Shown here: positions 61,610 to 64,000 of the stretch, one piece after another
How positions within the stretch are numbered: the first letter of the stretch is position 1
How the letters are laid out: each line of letters begins with the position of its first letter
Origin: Panax quinquefolius
Lineage: Eukaryota; Streptophyta; Magnoliopsida; Apiales; Araliaceae
Length of the DNA: 64,000 nucleotides
Assembly: GCA_020205615.1 (NCBI GenBank)
Contig: CM035162.1
Span: forward strand, 37,252,464-37,316,463
Direction: 5' to 3'
Position numbers and translations under genes: made by a program
Notes under the pieces: generated by a model
What the model was told of the DNA's origin: nothing
Seen by the model: only the letters and a program-made list of their open reading frames with translations
Databases searched by the model: none

Positions 61610-64000
61610 TGTGACGTCCCCAAAATAGATCCAATCCATCCAACCTATTCTGAGTCACCAAATACATAGTACAGAAAATAACTACAACTTTATTACTACA
61701 ATTGTCGTGAAAAATACAATAACATATATGTTGTGATTTTTGATATAAATATATACCAACTGTGACTCTGGACACCAACTTGTGTCAGCACGTCACCAGG
61801 GTACCTTACATAATGGTAGTCAATAACTGTTTTAGAAATTAAAATCTTTGAAAAGTGCTCAAGAAAACCTTCGTACGTGGGAGGCCATGCGTCTAGGTTA
61901 TGATAGATATCATATGTCCACAGAATTATCCTTGGTTGATCCAATAGACGCCAAAGAAAAATGAGAAGATTACTATCATGTTCTTTCCAATGGTGAGTCT
62001 TCTCTTGACATATAACTATCTCCACTGTCTACAATTGAACATTATATTTCAACCAAACTCCAAGATTATATAGGTAGTGCTCGTAGATATACTCAAAAAG
62101 TGGATGTGCACAACCCAGTCTTATGATAACACGAGGTTGTATGTCATTAGACATTTTGTATGATAGTAGCAAAACACCCTTCCAATGTTGGGTGCGCCTC
62201 ACCTTATTTGATTCACCAAGTATAACTATTAAATGACGTATAAAATACAATACACTTATCTAAAGTTCTTAATAAAATTATTTTTATACTATTTAGGGAG
62301 AACCTCAACAACTATAGACCACCGTCCTATTCCCATGTTATCCCCGTTCGACCCAGCTACACTCTTATTACCTGAAAGGAATTGTGAAGCAAAAGGGTGA
62401 GCACAAATAGCCCAGTAAAGAATATCATGACTAAAGATAATTAAATTATCAATAGCTTTCGTCAGTAATAAATCAGAGATTTAGAACATATGGTAGATGA
62501 TAAAACTTTTCAACCATTGTTGCAGCGGAACGAGCAATCCATTAGAAGAGTTAAATAAACTATAAAGTCTATTATCTTCTCCATGTTAAAAGTCCACCAA
62601 CAATGTTTTATCCATGTAACATCAATCAACAGTTCTTTTCCACAATCATGTGAATAACTTATAACCATAATTGTGGTTCTAAATTCCTCTTCTCATCCAG
62701 GACGAAAATAATTTACATAACCTGTCTTTACCCGAAACATCAAAGATCATGGTTATACTAAATCACAGTTCCTGTTCATAATCATACTAATAAGTTCATC
62801 TTTGCACAACGGGCCAAAGATATTCATTAACAGTTCATTTTTGCACTATAGGCCAAAGATATTCAACGACAGGTCATCTTTGCACTACAGGCCAAAGATA
62901 TTCAACAACAGGTCATCTTTGCACAACGGGCCAAAGATTTTCAACAACAGGTCATCTTTGCACTACTGGCCAAAGATATTCAACAACAGGTTATCTTTAC
63001 ACTACGGGCCAAAGATATTCAACAACAGGTCATCTTTGCATTATAGGCCAAAGATATCAATTAACAGTTCTTCTTTCCACTACAGGCCAAAGGCATACAA
63101 TTATAAAACCAATAAACAACAGTCCATCTATGCACTACGGGCCAAAGATGACTTTCATCATAATATAAGCATGAGGATCATGACAAGGATATAAAGAATA
63201 AATCACATGAGATAAAGGATAAATTTTTAAAGACTTTAATAATTTAATTTATCTAGAATTCAATAATATCCAAATTGTCAACATGATACTGCTTTGTGGA
63301 GTAAAATTCAAGAATAATATTATATCAAAAATGATTTGAACATAAAATAATATTTCAACGAATATTTAATGAAGATAATAACATTATTCATTATATTATA
63401 AACTCCATTTAATATTATTTATTATATAATAACATTAAATTTATTTACTAATATTATTAATCATTAAATAATATTTTAAATCAATGATTTCATAATAACT
63501 TAATCCAAATATTATAAATCAATTAATAATCTCATAATCTAATATTATTAATATTACCATAATATTTTAATCATTTCTTAAACTTATAAACAATTTATTT
63601 TAAATGTTTACACTTTACTAATTAATGCATTTAATCATCTTAAAATGCCAAACTCATAAGATTTCATCACCAATAACCAAAACTCTCATCAAAAATCTGC
63701 ATATACCTTATATAGGATTCTGAAGCCATAAAATCCTATTTTTTGATTTTCTTACTTCACATAACATATTTAATTCATTTATTTATAACAATTCTATTTT
63801 CATGAAAAATACCAAATCAGTCCCAAAAATTTTTCTTTTCTGGGATTTAGCAGAATATAGTCCTATATTGAACATATATTTTTCTCGAAATTTTTAAAAT
63901 TCATTTACTATTTTTCATATGGCCAAAACTACCGAATATTTAGACATTTATCATAAACTGTACTCTTATCCAAAAATTCCGAAATTTATAGAGTATATTG
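61610..64000 (-). mobile_element. G5 5' LTR (family A2), cut by the window edge
   Basis: It starts at the LTR terminus (TGTGACGTCCCC on plus). The first 310 bp match 22112-22425. The following sequence matches 26486-26050 in inverse, and 63800-64000 matches about 24870-24730 in inverse. Judged by that copy, the full LTR is about 4.4 kb, so about 2 kb lies beyond the window. Confidence 0.8.
62794..63105. repeat. 39-bp tandem repeat in the G5 LTR (8 units)
   Basis: Eight consecutive units of exactly 39 bp have the core CATCTTTGCACTACRGGCCA and then AAGATATTCAACAACAGGT. The inner five are close copies and the outer units are diverged. Because 39 is a multiple of three the plus strand stays open for 130 codons with a 13-residue period. 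I take this as a by-product, not a gene. Related single or paired units occur in the other family A LTRs (31640-31870, 37190-37340, 58410-58620). Confidence 0.9.

Noticed and set aside
62794..63105. CRISPR-like regular repeats
   Set aside because: Units are contiguous tandem copies with no unique spacers, in a plant LTR.
62802..63194. 130-codon plus-strand ORF with a 13-residue period (RPKIFNNRSSLHY-like)
   Set aside because: It is the translation of a 39-bp tandem repeat inside an LTR. The frame stays open because 39 is divisible by three.

Overview
The window is nuclear DNA of a flowering plant, most likely a eudicot. It is AT-rich and has intron-split genes with GT..AG junctions. About two thirds of it is LTR retrotransposon. 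I cannot name the species. Nothing bacterial, organellar or viral stands out.

Layout. From 1 to about 15 kb is a low-copy gene region. A 13-exon (in-window) minus-strand gene for a plastid-type S1-domain RNA-binding protein runs from 10106 down past the left edge, so its last exon is missing. A complete four-exon LIM-domain gene lies at 14772-13290, minus strand. Both reading frames are intact across all splice junctions. Their introns and the spacer between them carry small DNA elements: two Stowaway-like MITEs, a 1.3 kb long-inverted-repeat element, a hAT-like element and a fold-back element with a primer-binding-site motif. From 16.7 to 22 kb lie a decayed Ty1/copia element, a DUF295 (F-box-associated) pseudogene and a hAT-like non-autonomous element with a G-rich end.

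From 22.1 kb to the right edge the sequence is a nested pile of Ty3/gypsy chromovirus-type elements of two families. Family A has very long LTRs (about 3 to 4.4 kb). It is present as gag-pol copies (G1, minus, 26487-34100; G2, plus, 34101-35855 continuing 54144-58405) and as copies whose internal region is only about 330-340 bp (G4, 36318-43161; G5, 60693 to beyond the right edge). Family B (G3, 35856-54138) has 2.8 kb LTRs and an almost complete pol. The nesting order can be read exactly. G3 sits in the gag of G2 with a TCAGA target duplication. G4 sits in the 5' LTR of G3 with a CTTAA duplication. A reciprocal pair of LTR-terminus junctions with a shared TCCAC (22421-26487) records an inversion or self-integration event.

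No element looks able to encode all its own proteins. Many of the stops are CGA-to-TGA or CAG-to-TAG changes, as expected from decay of methylated DNA. The G4 LTR pair also differs by many small indels at CAG/CTG sites, which may be consensus errors at modified bases, so frameshifts in the repeats should be read with caution. The most unusual content is the short-internal-region, giant-LTR family (G4/G5), with its LTR-borne tandem repeats and unexplained GC-richer segment, and the TCCAC junction pair.
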